Assembly: GCF_002585305.1 (NCBI RefSeq)
Contig: NZ_NUNF01000078.1
Coordinates: forward strand, 1-64,000
DNA from: Bacillus sp. AFS037270
GTDB taxonomy: Bacteria > Bacillota > Bacilli > Bacillales_B > DSM-18226
Reading direction: 5' to 3'
DNA length: 64,000 nucleotides
Each line of letters opens with the position of its first letter. Position 1 is the first letter of the stretch. The notes beneath the pieces are model-generated. The model made no database searches. It was not told where the DNA came from and saw nothing but the letters and a program-made list of their open reading frames with translations. Position numbers and translations under genes: made by a program. This document shows, one piece after another, positions 52,553-61,498 of the stretch.

Positions 52553-52745
52553 AAAGAAAATAGTTTAATTTTTTGTTCGTTAAAAAGGAAAAAGGAAAAA
52601 TATGTAGAAATATTAATATAATGGAAGGCCGGGTGTAACACAGAAAACTAGATTGTAATATTGCTAACAAATTTGTAATGTGGATATGCCCGCCAACATA
52701 TGATACACGGATTAGTCATTTTAATGGAGTGTTGGGGGGATCTAT

Positions 52746-53510
52746 TTGCAGAGAAAATGGTTGGTTTTTGTTAGTTTAGCTTTTCTTTTGTTGTTTAGCT
52801 TGTGTTTTGGTGTACCTTCTAGTAAGGCGGCGACAGTCAACAAGTTCATTATTATTAACAAAGCAACCAACCGCCTAGCATACTATGAAAACGGCACACT
52901 GAAAAAAGAATTTAAGGTAGCAACAGGGCGGAGTCCTTCGTACACACCGGAAGGGAAGTTCAAAATTGTTAACAAAATCGTTAACCGCCCATATTACACG
53001 GGGCATATTCCAGGAGGGGACCCTCGAAATCCGCTGGGTAATCGCTGGCTTGGATTGAATGCACGCGGAACATGGGGGTCCACCTATGCCATCCATGGGA
53101 ACAACAACCCAAGTTCTATTGGCAAGTATGTGAGCGGCGGCTGCATCCGCATGTATGATAATGAAGTGGAGTGGCTATTTAACCAGGTGCCAGTAAATAC
53201 TACGGTTGTTATTACCACTTCGAAAAGCTCCTTCGATGCGATCGCTGTGGCTAACGGATTAAAAGGCGGCGGGCAAGGTACACCTTCTGTCCCTGTTACT
53301 ACAATCGGGGAAACCCTTAAAAAAGGAAGCAGGGGACCTGCAGTAGTAATACTTCAGAAGAAGCTGACATCTCTTGGATACAGTACCAAAGGGTTTGATG
53401 GCATCTTTGGAGCAAACACTGATAGCGCAGTCCGTAACTTCCAAAGAGCCCATCACCTGCAAGTAGATGGCGTTGTAGGACCGAATACGAGAAAAGCCCT
53501 TGGACTATAA
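52746..53510 (+). CDS. L,D-transpeptidase (YkuD) with C-terminal peptidoglycan-binding domain
   Basis: A 254-residue secreted cell-wall enzyme that makes 3-3 peptidoglycan cross-links or attaches proteins. TTG start after GGGGGGAT. The signal peptide ends near AKAAT (SSKAA, residue 29). The YkuD domain (about 32-153) contains the catalytic motif H117 (IHGNN), S130 and C133 (SGGCIRM). A peptidoglycan-binding-1 domain (about 190-254) ends the protein (LKKGSRGPAVVILQKKL; FQRAHHLQVDGVVGPNTRKAL). The order is the reverse of proteins with an N-terminal LysM such as B. subtilis YkuD. Confidence 0.93.
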   Translation: MQRKWLVFVSLAFLLLFSLCFGVPSSKAATVNKFIIINKATNRLAYYENGTLKKEFKVATGRSPSYTPEGKFKIVNKIVNRPYYTGHIPGGDPRNPLGNRWLGLNARGTWGSTYAIHGNNNPSSIGKYVSGGCIRMYDNEVEWLFNQVPVNTTVVITTSKSSFDAIAVANGLKGGGQGTPSVPVTTIGETLKKGSRGPAVVILQKKLTSLGYSTKGFDGIFGANTDSAVRNFQRAHHLQVDGVVGPNTRKALGL

Positions 53511-53527
53511 CAGTCATTCATTATCTA

Positions 53528-53557
53528 AGCTGCTCAGTTTTGCTGAGCGGCTTTTTT
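53528..53557 (+). terminator. terminator after the L,D-transpeptidase gene
   Basis: AGCTGCTCAG/CTGAGCGGCT stem then TTTTTT. Confidence 0.88.
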
Positions 53558-53580
53558 ATATTCAATATATACAGAAAAAT

Positions 53581-53618
53581 AGAGGATTCCCAAAGAATTA
53601 GTCTTTTGGGAATCCTCT
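53581..53618 (-). terminator. terminator of the efflux operon
   Basis: Perfect 14-base stem AGAGGATTCCCAAA/TTTGGGAATCCTCT; minus-strand transcripts of emrB end here. Confidence 0.78.
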
Positions 53619-53635
53619 ATCTAATTAATAATATT

Positions 53636-55456
53636 TTATTTCTGTATCTGAGCCCGTTTTACAAAGAATACTAAAACCAGGGCTATAAAAGCAATAATGG
53701 TAGCGACAATAAATGCATCATTAATCCCATCTATTGTGGTTTGTTTCATGACTTGCCCATAAAGCACATAGGTAGTTAGTTGTTTACCAGCGGCAGCAGG
53801 CATGTGTGTTAACGCTGCTAGGCCTTGACTAAGCTGTGAAAATTGACCTGCGATGAATGGATTCGCACTTGTCATTGTACTAATATATTCACCATAATGC
53901 ACCCCTGACCTTGAGGTCATCACGGTAACAAGGAAGGCAGTTCCAATACTTCCGGCAATTTGTCTTGCTGTATTGGATGCGGCCGTACCGTGTGCCCCTA
54001 GGTGACGAGGTAATTGGTTTAGACCTTCAGTCATAATTGTCATCATAATGAATGACATACCAAACATCCTAAATACATAAAGGAGAAGGAGATGGGTATA
54101 GCTTGTTGTCATACTTAATTTAGTAAATTGCCATGTTGTAATAACCGTTATGGTTAAGCCGATGACACCAAGCCACCTTGCACCGATTTTATCAAAAAGT
54201 GCACCTGAGATTGGCGACATAATTCCCATTATAATCGCCCCAGGAAGCATCAATAAACCAGATTCTAAGGCGGTAAAACCACGAATATTTTGCAAATAAA
54301 TAGGAAGCAAGATCATCGCACCAAACATGGCCATGTTGACAATCATACTGATAATGGTAGTTAAAGCAAAAATGTCATATTTAAATACTCTTAGATCTAA
54401 CATCGGTTTATCGGTTGTAAGTTCACGCCAGATAAACGCGAGGATAAATATCGCTCCAACTGTTAAAGAAACCACTACAGTTGCACTGTCCCAGCCATCA
54501 CTTCCTGCTTCACTAAATCCATATAATAGAAATCCAAAACCTAATGTTGAGAATAATAATCCTGGGAAATCAAATTTAGGATTCGTTGTTTTGGTTACAT
54601 CTTTCATCCACATGAAGCTAAAAATTAAATCAAGTACACCAATTGGAATAACGATATCAAACAATAATCTCCATGAATAATGTCCAATCAACCACCCAGA
54701 CAATGTTGGGCCGATAGCTGGAGCAAATATCATAACAACACCCATGAGTCCCATGGCTTTCCCACGCTTTTCCGGAGGGAAGAGGGCGAAAAAGACAGTC
54801 ATCAATAGAGGCATAATAATTCCGGCACCACTTGCCTGGATGACCCTTCCGATCATCAGCATACTAAAGTTAAATGATAGGGAACAAATTAATGAACCTA
54901 CGGTAAAAAGAGAAATCGCAGCAATAAAAAGTTTCCTGGTTCCAAACTTTTCAATCAAGTAAGCCGTAACTGGAATCAAAATACCGTTAACTAGCATATA
55001 ACCAGTTGATAGCCATTGAACCGTATTTGCAGAAACACCTAAATCATTCATAATATGAGGAATCGCTACATTAAGTAAAGTTTGATTAAGGATAGCAACA
55101 AATGCACCAAGCATTAATGCAGTGAGTATTTTACCTGTTCCTGAAGATTTTTCAGATTTACGCTCTTCTTGACTGGAACGGTTTCTAATTTCTTCTTTTG
55201 GTTTTACATCGGCTTGCACATATTCCAAAGCTGGCTCGGCTATCGCATTATCTTCAAGCATATCCTCCACTTGACTTGATAGATCTTCTTGTTGGTCTTT
55301 TTTATTGATTTCTTGCCTTTGTGGAATATCTTCAACCTCTTGTTTTATTACTTCAGTTTGAGCAACTTTCGGTTTTTTTTGTTTCAACACACCGAAATTG
55401 ATGAGAAGTAACACTAAAATACATATAAGGGCATAAACCGTGATATATATTGACAT
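53636..55456 (-). CDS. emrB: EmrB/QacA-type 14-span MFS drug exporter with N-terminal extension
   Basis: A 606-residue DHA2 family drug:H+ antiporter. The transporter proper starts near residue 108 (ILTALMLGAFVAILNQTLLNVAIPHIMNDLG, TM1 signature D1-like) and runs through 14 spans. Before it lies a separate membrane helix (about 4-22) and an acidic, low-complexity linker of some 80 residues (EVEDIPQRQEINKKDQQED...), which ordinary EmrB proteins lack. Start ATG after TAGGTGATAAG. It lies 8 bases after emrA and forms one operon with it and the MarR gene. The extension would put an extra 15th helix in the membrane. Confidence 0.9.
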   Translation of the reverse strand: MSIYITVYALICILVLLLINFGVLKQKKPKVAQTEVIKQEVEDIPQRQEINKKDQQEDLSSQVEDMLEDNAIAEPALEYVQADVKPKEEIRNRSSQEERKSEKSSGTGKILTALMLGAFVAILNQTLLNVAIPHIMNDLGVSANTVQWLSTGYMLVNGILIPVTAYLIEKFGTRKLFIAAISLFTVGSLICSLSFNFSMLMIGRVIQASGAGIIMPLLMTVFFALFPPEKRGKAMGLMGVVMIFAPAIGPTLSGWLIGHYSWRLLFDIVIPIGVLDLIFSFMWMKDVTKTTNPKFDFPGLLFSTLGFGFLLYGFSEAGSDGWDSATVVVSLTVGAIFILAFIWRELTTDKPMLDLRVFKYDIFALTTIISMIVNMAMFGAMILLPIYLQNIRGFTALESGLLMLPGAIIMGIMSPISGALFDKIGARWLGVIGLTITVITTWQFTKLSMTTSYTHLLLLYVFRMFGMSFIMMTIMTEGLNQLPRHLGAHGTAASNTARQIAGSIGTAFLVTVMTSRSGVHYGEYISTMTSANPFIAGQFSQLSQGLAALTHMPAAAGKQLTTYVLYGQVMKQTTIDGINDAFIVATIIAFIALVLVFFVKRAQIQK

Positions 55457-55464
55457 CTTATCAC

Positions 55465-56118
55465 CTACTTATGAATTCGCACGGTCACGTTCATACCAGG
55501 AACAATTCCTACACCTTTATTGTCATCAATGGATACTTTAACAGGAACAACTTGTGTTACCTTAGTGTAATTTGCTGTGTTATTTGAACTAGGTAACAAA
55601 GAGAAAGTGCCTGCTGTAGCTAAACCGATTTGTTGTATTTTCCCTTTTAATGTTGAATTAGGAAAAGCATCAACGTAAATGTCAACATCCTGTCCTACGG
55701 CAATTTCGTCAATCTTTGTTTCATCAATGTTTGCTGTTACCCACAAATTATTTAAATCATATACTTGTGCAAGAGGTGTTCCTGCTTCAACGAATGAATT
55801 TTGGACAGCGTTACTTTGAACAACTGTTCCGTTTGTTGGAAGAGTAACTTTCATTTCAGTCGGCTGTCCATCGGTTCCAGTAGTTAAGATCGTCCCAATT
55901 GTTTCATCTTTAGTAAAACTATCCCCAACTTTGCCTTCCCAACCAGTTAATTTTCCGTTAGCAGGAGCTGCAATGGAAACTTGTTGTCCAGCGATTTGCG
56001 CATTGTCTGTTGTTAAATAATTGACGCTTTTATTGTAGTAAGCATATCCTGCAAAACCTCCACCTACTAAGACAATTAAAATTATAATGTTGACTAATAG
56101 TAAACGTTTCGTACTCAT
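55465..56118 (-). CDS. emrA: EmrA/HlyD-type membrane-fusion protein
   Basis: A 217-residue single-span protein (helix about 6-28) with a lipoyl/barrel-sandwich hybrid domain (SIAAPANGKLTGWEGKVGDSFTKDETIGTI) and a beta-barrel (DETKIDEIAVGQDVDIYVDAF). The coiled-coil hairpin present in Gram-negative EmrA is absent, as in short Gram-positive versions. Start ATG after GAGGAGG, four bases after the marR stop. It works with the EmrB pump to expel hydrophobic compounds across the envelope. Confidence 0.9.
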   Translation of the reverse strand: MSTKRLLLVNIIILIVLVGGGFAGYAYYNKSVNYLTTDNAQIAGQQVSIAAPANGKLTGWEGKVGDSFTKDETIGTILTTGTDGQPTEMKVTLPTNGTVVQSNAVQNSFVEAGTPLAQVYDLNNLWVTANIDETKIDEIAVGQDVDIYVDAFPNSTLKGKIQQIGLATAGTFSLLPSSNNTANYTKVTQVVPVKVSIDDNKGVGIVPGMNVTVRIHK

Positions 56119-56122
56119 TCAA

Positions 56123-56527
56123 TTATTCCTCCTCAATCGATAACTTTTCCAAAACCAGTTTATGAAGACGCAGCAGATGGGAGATTTCCTCCTCTGGTAA
56201 ATCAAGGACTTCTTTCATTTTCTTTATAAGCATGGAATCGGAAGTATTAAACTGATCTAATGTTCTTATTCCTTCGTCTGTTAAACGTATAGAGACGGAT
56301 CTTCTATCTCCCGGAGGTATTACTCGTTCAACTAAGCCACTATGAACGAGGCGGTCAATCACCCCACTAACGGTACTGTTGGTCAGTTTTAATTTTTCTG
56401 CGAGTTCCCCTAAACTGATATTAGGATTGTAGTTAATTTTGTATAGTGCCTTTAATTGAACAGGAGTAATACCTAATCTTTCTGCATCAAATTTAACAAG
56501 TCTATTGAAGGCTTTATTAATTTCCAT
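56123..56527 (-). CDS. MarR-family repressor of the efflux operon
   Basis: A 134-residue winged-helix regulator. The recognition helix is LAEKLKLTNSTVSGVIDRLVHSGLVERV and the wing is PPGDRRSVSIRLT, both typical. The first dimerisation helix is short. Start ATG after TAGGGAG. First gene of the marR-emrA-emrB operon, so it most likely represses its own operon and is released by phenolic or drug ligands. Confidence 0.92.
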   Translation of the reverse strand: MEINKAFNRLVKFDAERLGITPVQLKALYKINYNPNISLGELAEKLKLTNSTVSGVIDRLVHSGLVERVIPPGDRRSVSIRLTDEGIRTLDQFNTSDSMLIKKMKEVLDLPEEEISHLLRLHKLVLEKLSIEEE

Positions 56528-56612
56528 AAAACTCCCTAAAATTTCATTATTAAGTACGTCTATTTTAGAACCCTCCTTTCTTTCTAAAATCTAATATTAC
56601 CTATAAGAATAT

Positions 56613-56624
56613 TTCGTATGCGAA
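56613..56624 (-). promoter_or_regulatory. probable MarR operator
   Basis: TTCGTATGCGAA, a near-perfect 12-base palindrome (one mismatched pair), lies about 85 bases upstream of the marR start within the likely promoter. Confidence 0.5.
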
Positions 56625-56744
56625 GTAAATTATAAACAGGGACAAGGAATAATGTCAATAATAAAGCAATAGAGTGTCAGACTACAGGATGAAATCATAC
56701 ACTCTTCTTAGAGGAGACATATAACTATTTAGGGGGATGGGAAA

Positions 56745-57116
56745 ATGAAGTTTGAGATGCAAAAAGCTATTATGTTAGCTGAAAATATAAATGATTTTAT
56801 AAAATATGTTCAAAAAAGTAATGAAAATAAGAACAGCTTTAGATTTAATCCTGATAAATTATTACAAGTAAAACTCCTTGTTGAAGAATTTAGGTTTCAG
56901 ATAATTGCAGACGAGCTATTAAGAATCAATCAGTATTCATGGGATGGAAAGTATACTCATTATTTAGTTGATTGTTTTAAAAAGGGAATTGACATTATAG
57001 ATGAATATGTTCGAAATAACTACGAAGATTTATATCTGTTAACAGCAAGACTTTATACATTAAAGGACCTTGGCAGCATATTTAGCCTAAAGGAAACAGA
57101 AACTTTTTCATTGTAA
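56745..57116 (+). CDS. hypothetical helical protein (123 aa)
   Basis: ATG after AGGGGGATGG. A soluble, lysine/glutamate-rich all-helical protein with no signal peptide or recognised motif; repeated hydrophobic heptads (LLVEEFRFQIIADELLRI) suggest a helical bundle. It appears to be a single gene followed by a hairpin. I do not recognise the family. Confidence 0.6.
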   Translation: MKFEMQKAIMLAENINDFIKYVQKSNENKNSFRFNPDKLLQVKLLVEEFRFQIIADELLRINQYSWDGKYTHYLVDCFKKGIDIIDEYVRNNYEDLYLLTARLYTLKDLGSIFSLKETETFSL

Positions 57117-57162
57117 AAGTTTAAAGGTGTAAGAATCAAAATAAAAGTATCTAAAGTGTCAG

Positions 57163-57188
57163 GCCGGATAAAGAGGAACTGGCACTTT
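57163..57188 (+). terminator. hairpin after the 123-aa gene
   Basis: AAAGTGTCAG/CTGGCACTTT stem (one wobble) with a short T-stretch; a weak terminator or an RNA element. Nothing else is visible in 57189-57395. Confidence 0.5.
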
Positions 57189-57395
57189 CTATTGCTCATT
57201 TTGTTAAATCTAGTAAAATAGTAGGAAAGGTGTAGAAATGGATTCCTAATGTAACATGAAAGAAAGATATATAAAGTGTAATTTCCCGCTTTGGGTCATA
57301 AAGATGTTCGTTAAAGATTATACATAAATATATTTCAAATGAAATTTTATAAATTATATGGCAATCGAGACCATTAAGTAGAGGTAATGTAAAGG

Positions 57396-59768
57396 ATGAA
57401 TGAAGACTTAATAAAAAAAGCCAATACATCTTATCAGTTAGCTGAGCAAAAGGCTGCACAATATTTTCTTTCCCTTTATCAACAGGTCATGGAAAAGTCA
57501 TATGTCCCTGCCTTAACAAAAGATATACACTCATGGAAACAAAACCATATTCATCATCATCCACTATTATCGTTCTTTTCGAGAAGAAAGAAAAAGTCTG
57601 ATACCCAAGGATATTACAATTATATCCGTTGGCTCGATTACACAGGTAAACTGGATAACTACCTGGATCGCAGCATTTCCTATCTATTTATGCGGGATCT
57701 GGGTAAAGCATTAAATTCTCCTGACACCCAGATAAAGATTCGTCAGGTCGTTGATAGTTTAAAAAATAACCTAACTGAAGGTGGAAAAGAGGAAAAAGAG
57801 TCGTTTAGTATGGCCGGATTATATCGCTGGGCTCAAAAGGAAGGTATTGAATCCACTATGATCTGGGTCTTAGACAAATTAAAGACCGTAACCCTTAATA
57901 TACCAAAGGGAATGGATGCTGAACATGCCCAGAGAAAACTTATCAAAATCATAGCTGGTGTTATGATGCATGTGGTTGTAGAGTTAGAAGATGATCTATC
58001 GCCTCTTGAACGTAAACAGAAACTAGATAAAGCAATTAGGCTTGGTTACTCTTATGGTCTGACCTATCCCTTCATTGATGATCTATTAGATTCACGTGTT
58101 TTATCAGATAATGAGAAAAAACAATACTCCCATTTAATACGGACGACACTTATTACTGGGGCAGTACCGGAGTTGGGGGACTGGATTGGAAAAAACATCA
58201 ATCTCATTCGGTATATCCATTCAGAGCTTCGAGAGGCTTATGAATATATAAAGACTAATCAGCAGCCTGAGACATTGAAGTTATTTTTTGATCAATCCTA
58301 TGTGTTTTTTAACTCACAGGAAGTAGACCGTGAAAAAAATCTATCCAATGCCAACTACTCGAATGAAGAGCTTTATATTCCAGTGATATTAAAATCATCT
58401 TCTTCGAGATTGATCGTGCGTTCCGTCCTCAGTGCTCCTGAGGATGAGGGATTTGACAATCGAACCTTCTTTTATGGAATTTACAATCAGCTGGCGGATG
58501 ACTTTGCCGACATGTTTGATGATATGAAGGAGGGGGCAGTGACTCCCTATACTTATTATCTGAAATATCATAATCAACGTCCTGATTTGATAAATCCCTT
58601 CGAATTATACTGGGCAGTAATCGCCAATTTAATTCATAATGTGTATCACTCTGATGGTAAGACCTGTGAGGTTATACTCGATCGAGCCATAAACGGACTA
58701 AAGCGATTTAAAGAGCGCGTCGGAAAGGAAAAATACAACGAAGTGATGCATCTTTTTTCTTCCGGACATCCCAATTTCAATCGTGTTATTCAAAAAATGG
58801 TCATTAAAGCAGATGATGTGGATTTTTTTGATAAACTACTTCGAGACCATATTATAATGAATTTAAAAAAGGACCGACAGGAACAGGATGACTTTTTAGA
58901 TCGGATGGAAACGGTACGGGATCAAATTAATAACAATATAAAAATCTATCAAGGAGAAAATATTCCTTTGATGGATGACTCCATTACAGAAGCCTCCAAT
59001 TATAGTCTTTTGGGTGATGGAAAGAGATTAAGGCCGATTGTCGCTTGGGAAATAGCTGTGAATGGTTATGGATTAAACCACTCGGCGATTATGCCGCTTT
59101 TAAAATCATTGGAATATATGCATACGGCATCCCTTATTTTCGATGATCTTCCCTCTCAGGATAATGCCTCTTTCCGTAGAGGACGGCAGACGCTGCATGA
59201 GGTGTATAACACAGCGATTGCGGAATTAGCGGGTCTGTTTTTAACTCAGAAGGCGATCGAGGAGCAAGCATCCCTGCTTGAATTTGATGCAAAAACAGTG
59301 CTTAAGATGATTCAGTATTCGGCCAGAATGACCGAGAATATGTGTAAGGGGCAAGCAATGGATTTAGCCTCGAAAGGAAAGCCGTTAACATTGGAACAGT
59401 TAACAACCATGAGTTATTATAAAACAGGAATTGCATTTGAAGCTTCGATCATTATGCCTGCCATCCTTGCTCAGGCCAAGGAGTCCGAAATGGAGGCATT
59501 GAAGAAATTTGCCCGTTATGCCGGCATTGCTTTTCAGATTAAGGATGACCTGCTGGATGTAGAAGGGGATGATCGTAAACTCGGAAAAGCAATTGGTAAG
59601 GATAAAGAAAATAATAACTCTACCTTTGTATCAATTCTAGGTCAGGATGGTGCAAGAAAAGAGATGTGGGAGCAATACTGTCTAGCAATGGAGGCACTGG
59701 AAGAGGTGCCACGTAATATTATTTTCTTGAAGCATTTGTTAAATTATATGGTAAATCGTGAACATTAA
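57396..59768 (+). CDS. large polyprenyl synthetase fused to an unknown alpha-helical domain
   Basis: A 790-residue protein. The last 300 residues are a trans-isoprenyl diphosphate synthase: first Asp-rich motif SLIFDDLPSQDN (about 580-591), RRGRQTLH, then second motif IKDDLLDVEGD (about 715). The spacing of four residues in the first motif (DDxxxxD) is the FPP/GGPP-synthase type of bacteria. The first 480 residues are all helical and carry two Asp clusters of their own: FIDDLLDS near 226 and LADDFADMFDD near 364. They could be a degenerate or distinct class I terpenoid-synthase fold. ATG start with GAGGT and AAAGG upstream. If both halves are active the protein could make and convert a long prenyl diphosphate; otherwise the N-terminal half is regulatory. 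Confidence 0.8.
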   Translation: MNEDLIKKANTSYQLAEQKAAQYFLSLYQQVMEKSYVPALTKDIHSWKQNHIHHHPLLSFFSRRKKKSDTQGYYNYIRWLDYTGKLDNYLDRSISYLFMRDLGKALNSPDTQIKIRQVVDSLKNNLTEGGKEEKESFSMAGLYRWAQKEGIESTMIWVLDKLKTVTLNIPKGMDAEHAQRKLIKIIAGVMMHVVVELEDDLSPLERKQKLDKAIRLGYSYGLTYPFIDDLLDSRVLSDNEKKQYSHLIRTTLITGAVPELGDWIGKNINLIRYIHSELREAYEYIKTNQQPETLKLFFDQSYVFFNSQEVDREKNLSNANYSNEELYIPVILKSSSSRLIVRSVLSAPEDEGFDNRTFFYGIYNQLADDFADMFDDMKEGAVTPYTYYLKYHNQRPDLINPFELYWAVIANLIHNVYHSDGKTCEVILDRAINGLKRFKERVGKEKYNEVMHLFSSGHPNFNRVIQKMVIKADDVDFFDKLLRDHIIMNLKKDRQEQDDFLDRMETVRDQINNNIKIYQGENIPLMDDSITEASNYSLLGDGKRLRPIVAWEIAVNGYGLNHSAIMPLLKSLEYMHTASLIFDDLPSQDNASFRRGRQTLHEVYNTAIAELAGLFLTQKAIEEQASLLEFDAKTVLKMIQYSARMTENMCKGQAMDLASKGKPLTLEQLTTMSYYKTGIAFEASIIMPAILAQAKESEMEALKKFARYAGIAFQIKDDLLDVEGDDRKLGKAIGKDKENNNSTFVSILGQDGARKEMWEQYCLAMEALEEVPRNIIFLKHLLNYMVNREH

Positions 59769-59780
59769 TAGACCGAACAG

Positions 59781-59806
59781 AAACTATCAGTATGATAGTT
59801 TTTTTC
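59781..59806 (+). terminator. terminator after the polyprenyl synthetase gene
   Basis: AAACTATCA-GTA-TGATAGTTT stem then TTTT. Confidence 0.85.
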
Positions 59807-59890
59807 GTTTATTAAAAGAAATCTCTATCAACAAAAGATATAATAAGACTATGTTTCTATTGCTAGCGTTCAACAAGGAGGTATGCTGCC

Positions 59891-61498
59891 CTGAAAACAA
59901 AAAATATATCGCTTCAGACAAAAATCTTTGGGTTGGCCCTATTACTTGGATTATTGTTAATCCTCCTGATGACCTCATTTTATAGCTATATGGAGAGTAA
60001 ACAAATAGAGGAAAACAAGGGGAAGTTGGCACTTGAAATTTCAAAAACAGTCTCGTTTATGCCGACGATTATTGAGGCTTTCCATTCTAGTTATCCATCA
60101 AAAACTATTCAGCCCCTAGCAGAAAAAATCCGAAAAGAAACGGGTGCCGAATTTGTGGTGGTAGGAAACATGGATGGAACAAGGTACTCACATCCATTAA
60201 AATCGATGATCGGAAAAAAGATGAAGGGCGGAGATAATGATAAGGCTATTAAAAAAGGGCAATATTATGTTTCCAAAGCAAACGGTTCACTTGGTCCTTC
60301 GATTAGAGGGAAATCCCCCATTTTAAACAAAAACGGAGAAGTAATTGGAGTCGTTTCGGTAGGCTTCCTGTTGGAAGACGTCCATCACCAAATCACAAAA
60401 AATATCACAAAGGTACTATTAGTCTCTATTTTTGCGTTATTGATTTCCTCCTTAGGCAGCATGCTGCTTGGACGGGATATTCGAAAAGATACATTGGGTC
60501 TCGAACCTTATGAAATTGCCGCACTCTATAAAGAAAAGAACGCGGTACTCCATGGGGTGAAAGAGGGAATATTAGCCGTTAATAGAGACGGATTTATTAC
60601 CATGATGAATCAGCCCGCAAAAAGGCTACTACACATTAATGGTTCTGTCCGCCATTTAAAAGTAGATGGACTTTTTTCGTCAGGGTATTTGTATGAAGTT
60701 TTACATTCAGGAAGTCCGATCGTTGATAAAGAAGTGGTTTGGAAGGATAAAACAGTAATTGTCAATTGCACACCACTTTTTGACGAATCCGGAATAAGTG
60801 GTGTGGTTGCTTCTTTTCGTGATAAAACAGAAATTGAGCAAATGGTAAACACGATATCAGAAGTAAAGAGTTATTCGGAAGACCTTCGTGCACAGACACA
60901 CGAATACACAAACAAGTTGTATGTGTTATCAGGCCTGCTTCAACTCGGTGAATTTGATCAGGCAATTGCGATGATTCAAGCGGAAACACAGGTATTGCAG
61001 GTTCAAAATACGATTTTATTTAACCAGATTAAAGATTCCAAAGTCCAAGCTATTCTGTTGGGGAAATTGGGTAAAGCATCGGAAAAAAAGATTAACCTTG
61101 AGATTAATCCAGAAAGCTATTTAGAAGCTTTGCCTACCCACATAAATTTTTCTAGTCTAATTGTTATTATTGGTAATTTAATAGATAATGCCCTTGAAGC
61201 AGTCTCTGAGTCATACAACCCTACAGTGAAATTTTTCGCTACTGACATTGGCAGTGATATCATTTTTGAAGTTTCAGATAATGGGAGGGGAATCAGTGAG
61301 CGCGATATTCCTAAGCTATTTAATCGGGGCTTTTCTTCTAAGAAAGGGGACATGCCGAGGGGATTTGGGCTATCAAATGCTGAAGAAGCTGTGATTGAAG
61401 TGAATGGGATGATTGAGGTCCAAAGTAACCCCGAAACCGGAACAGTCTTTACCGTGTATCTTCCTAAGCAATACGAGAGGAGACCAGAACATGCATGA
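59891..61498 (+). CDS. citS: CitS/DctS-like sensor kinase with a probable CTG start
   Basis: Senses extracellular citrate or a C4-dicarboxylate and controls the transporter downstream; 535 residues. No ATG, GTG or TTG gives a full first membrane helix with a ribosome site. The CTG at 59891 lies eight bases after AAGGAGGT (59875-59882) and gives MKTKNISLQTKIFGLALLLG, the normal family start. A TTG at 59933 would cut into TM1. Domains: TM1 (about 10-32), extracellular sCache (about 40-165), TM2 (about 172-192), PAS (about 205-300), phosphoacceptor H327 (RAQTHEYTNKL), and HATPase (NLIDNALEAV; DNGRGI; GFGLSNAEEAV). The last 8 bases overlap the regulator gene. Confidence 0.88.
   Translation: MKTKNISLQTKIFGLALLLGLLLILLMTSFYSYMESKQIEENKGKLALEISKTVSFMPTIIEAFHSSYPSKTIQPLAEKIRKETGAEFVVVGNMDGTRYSHPLKSMIGKKMKGGDNDKAIKKGQYYVSKANGSLGPSIRGKSPILNKNGEVIGVVSVGFLLEDVHHQITKNITKVLLVSIFALLISSLGSMLLGRDIRKDTLGLEPYEIAALYKEKNAVLHGVKEGILAVNRDGFITMMNQPAKRLLHINGSVRHLKVDGLFSSGYLYEVLHSGSPIVDKEVVWKDKTVIVNCTPLFDESGISGVVASFRDKTEIEQMVNTISEVKSYSEDLRAQTHEYTNKLYVLSGLLQLGEFDQAIAMIQAETQVLQVQNTILFNQIKDSKVQAILLGKLGKASEKKINLEINPESYLEALPTHINFSSLIVIIGNLIDNALEAVSESYNPTVKFFATDIGSDIIFEVSDNGRGISERDIPKLFNRGFSSKKGDMPRGFGLSNAEEAVIEVNGMIEVQSNPETGTVFTVYLPKQYERRPEHA

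Noticed and set aside
59758..59985. A 75-codon ORF before the CitS-like kinase
   Set aside because: It overlaps the polyprenyl synthetase stop, the terminator and the kinase start in another frame; no support as a gene.
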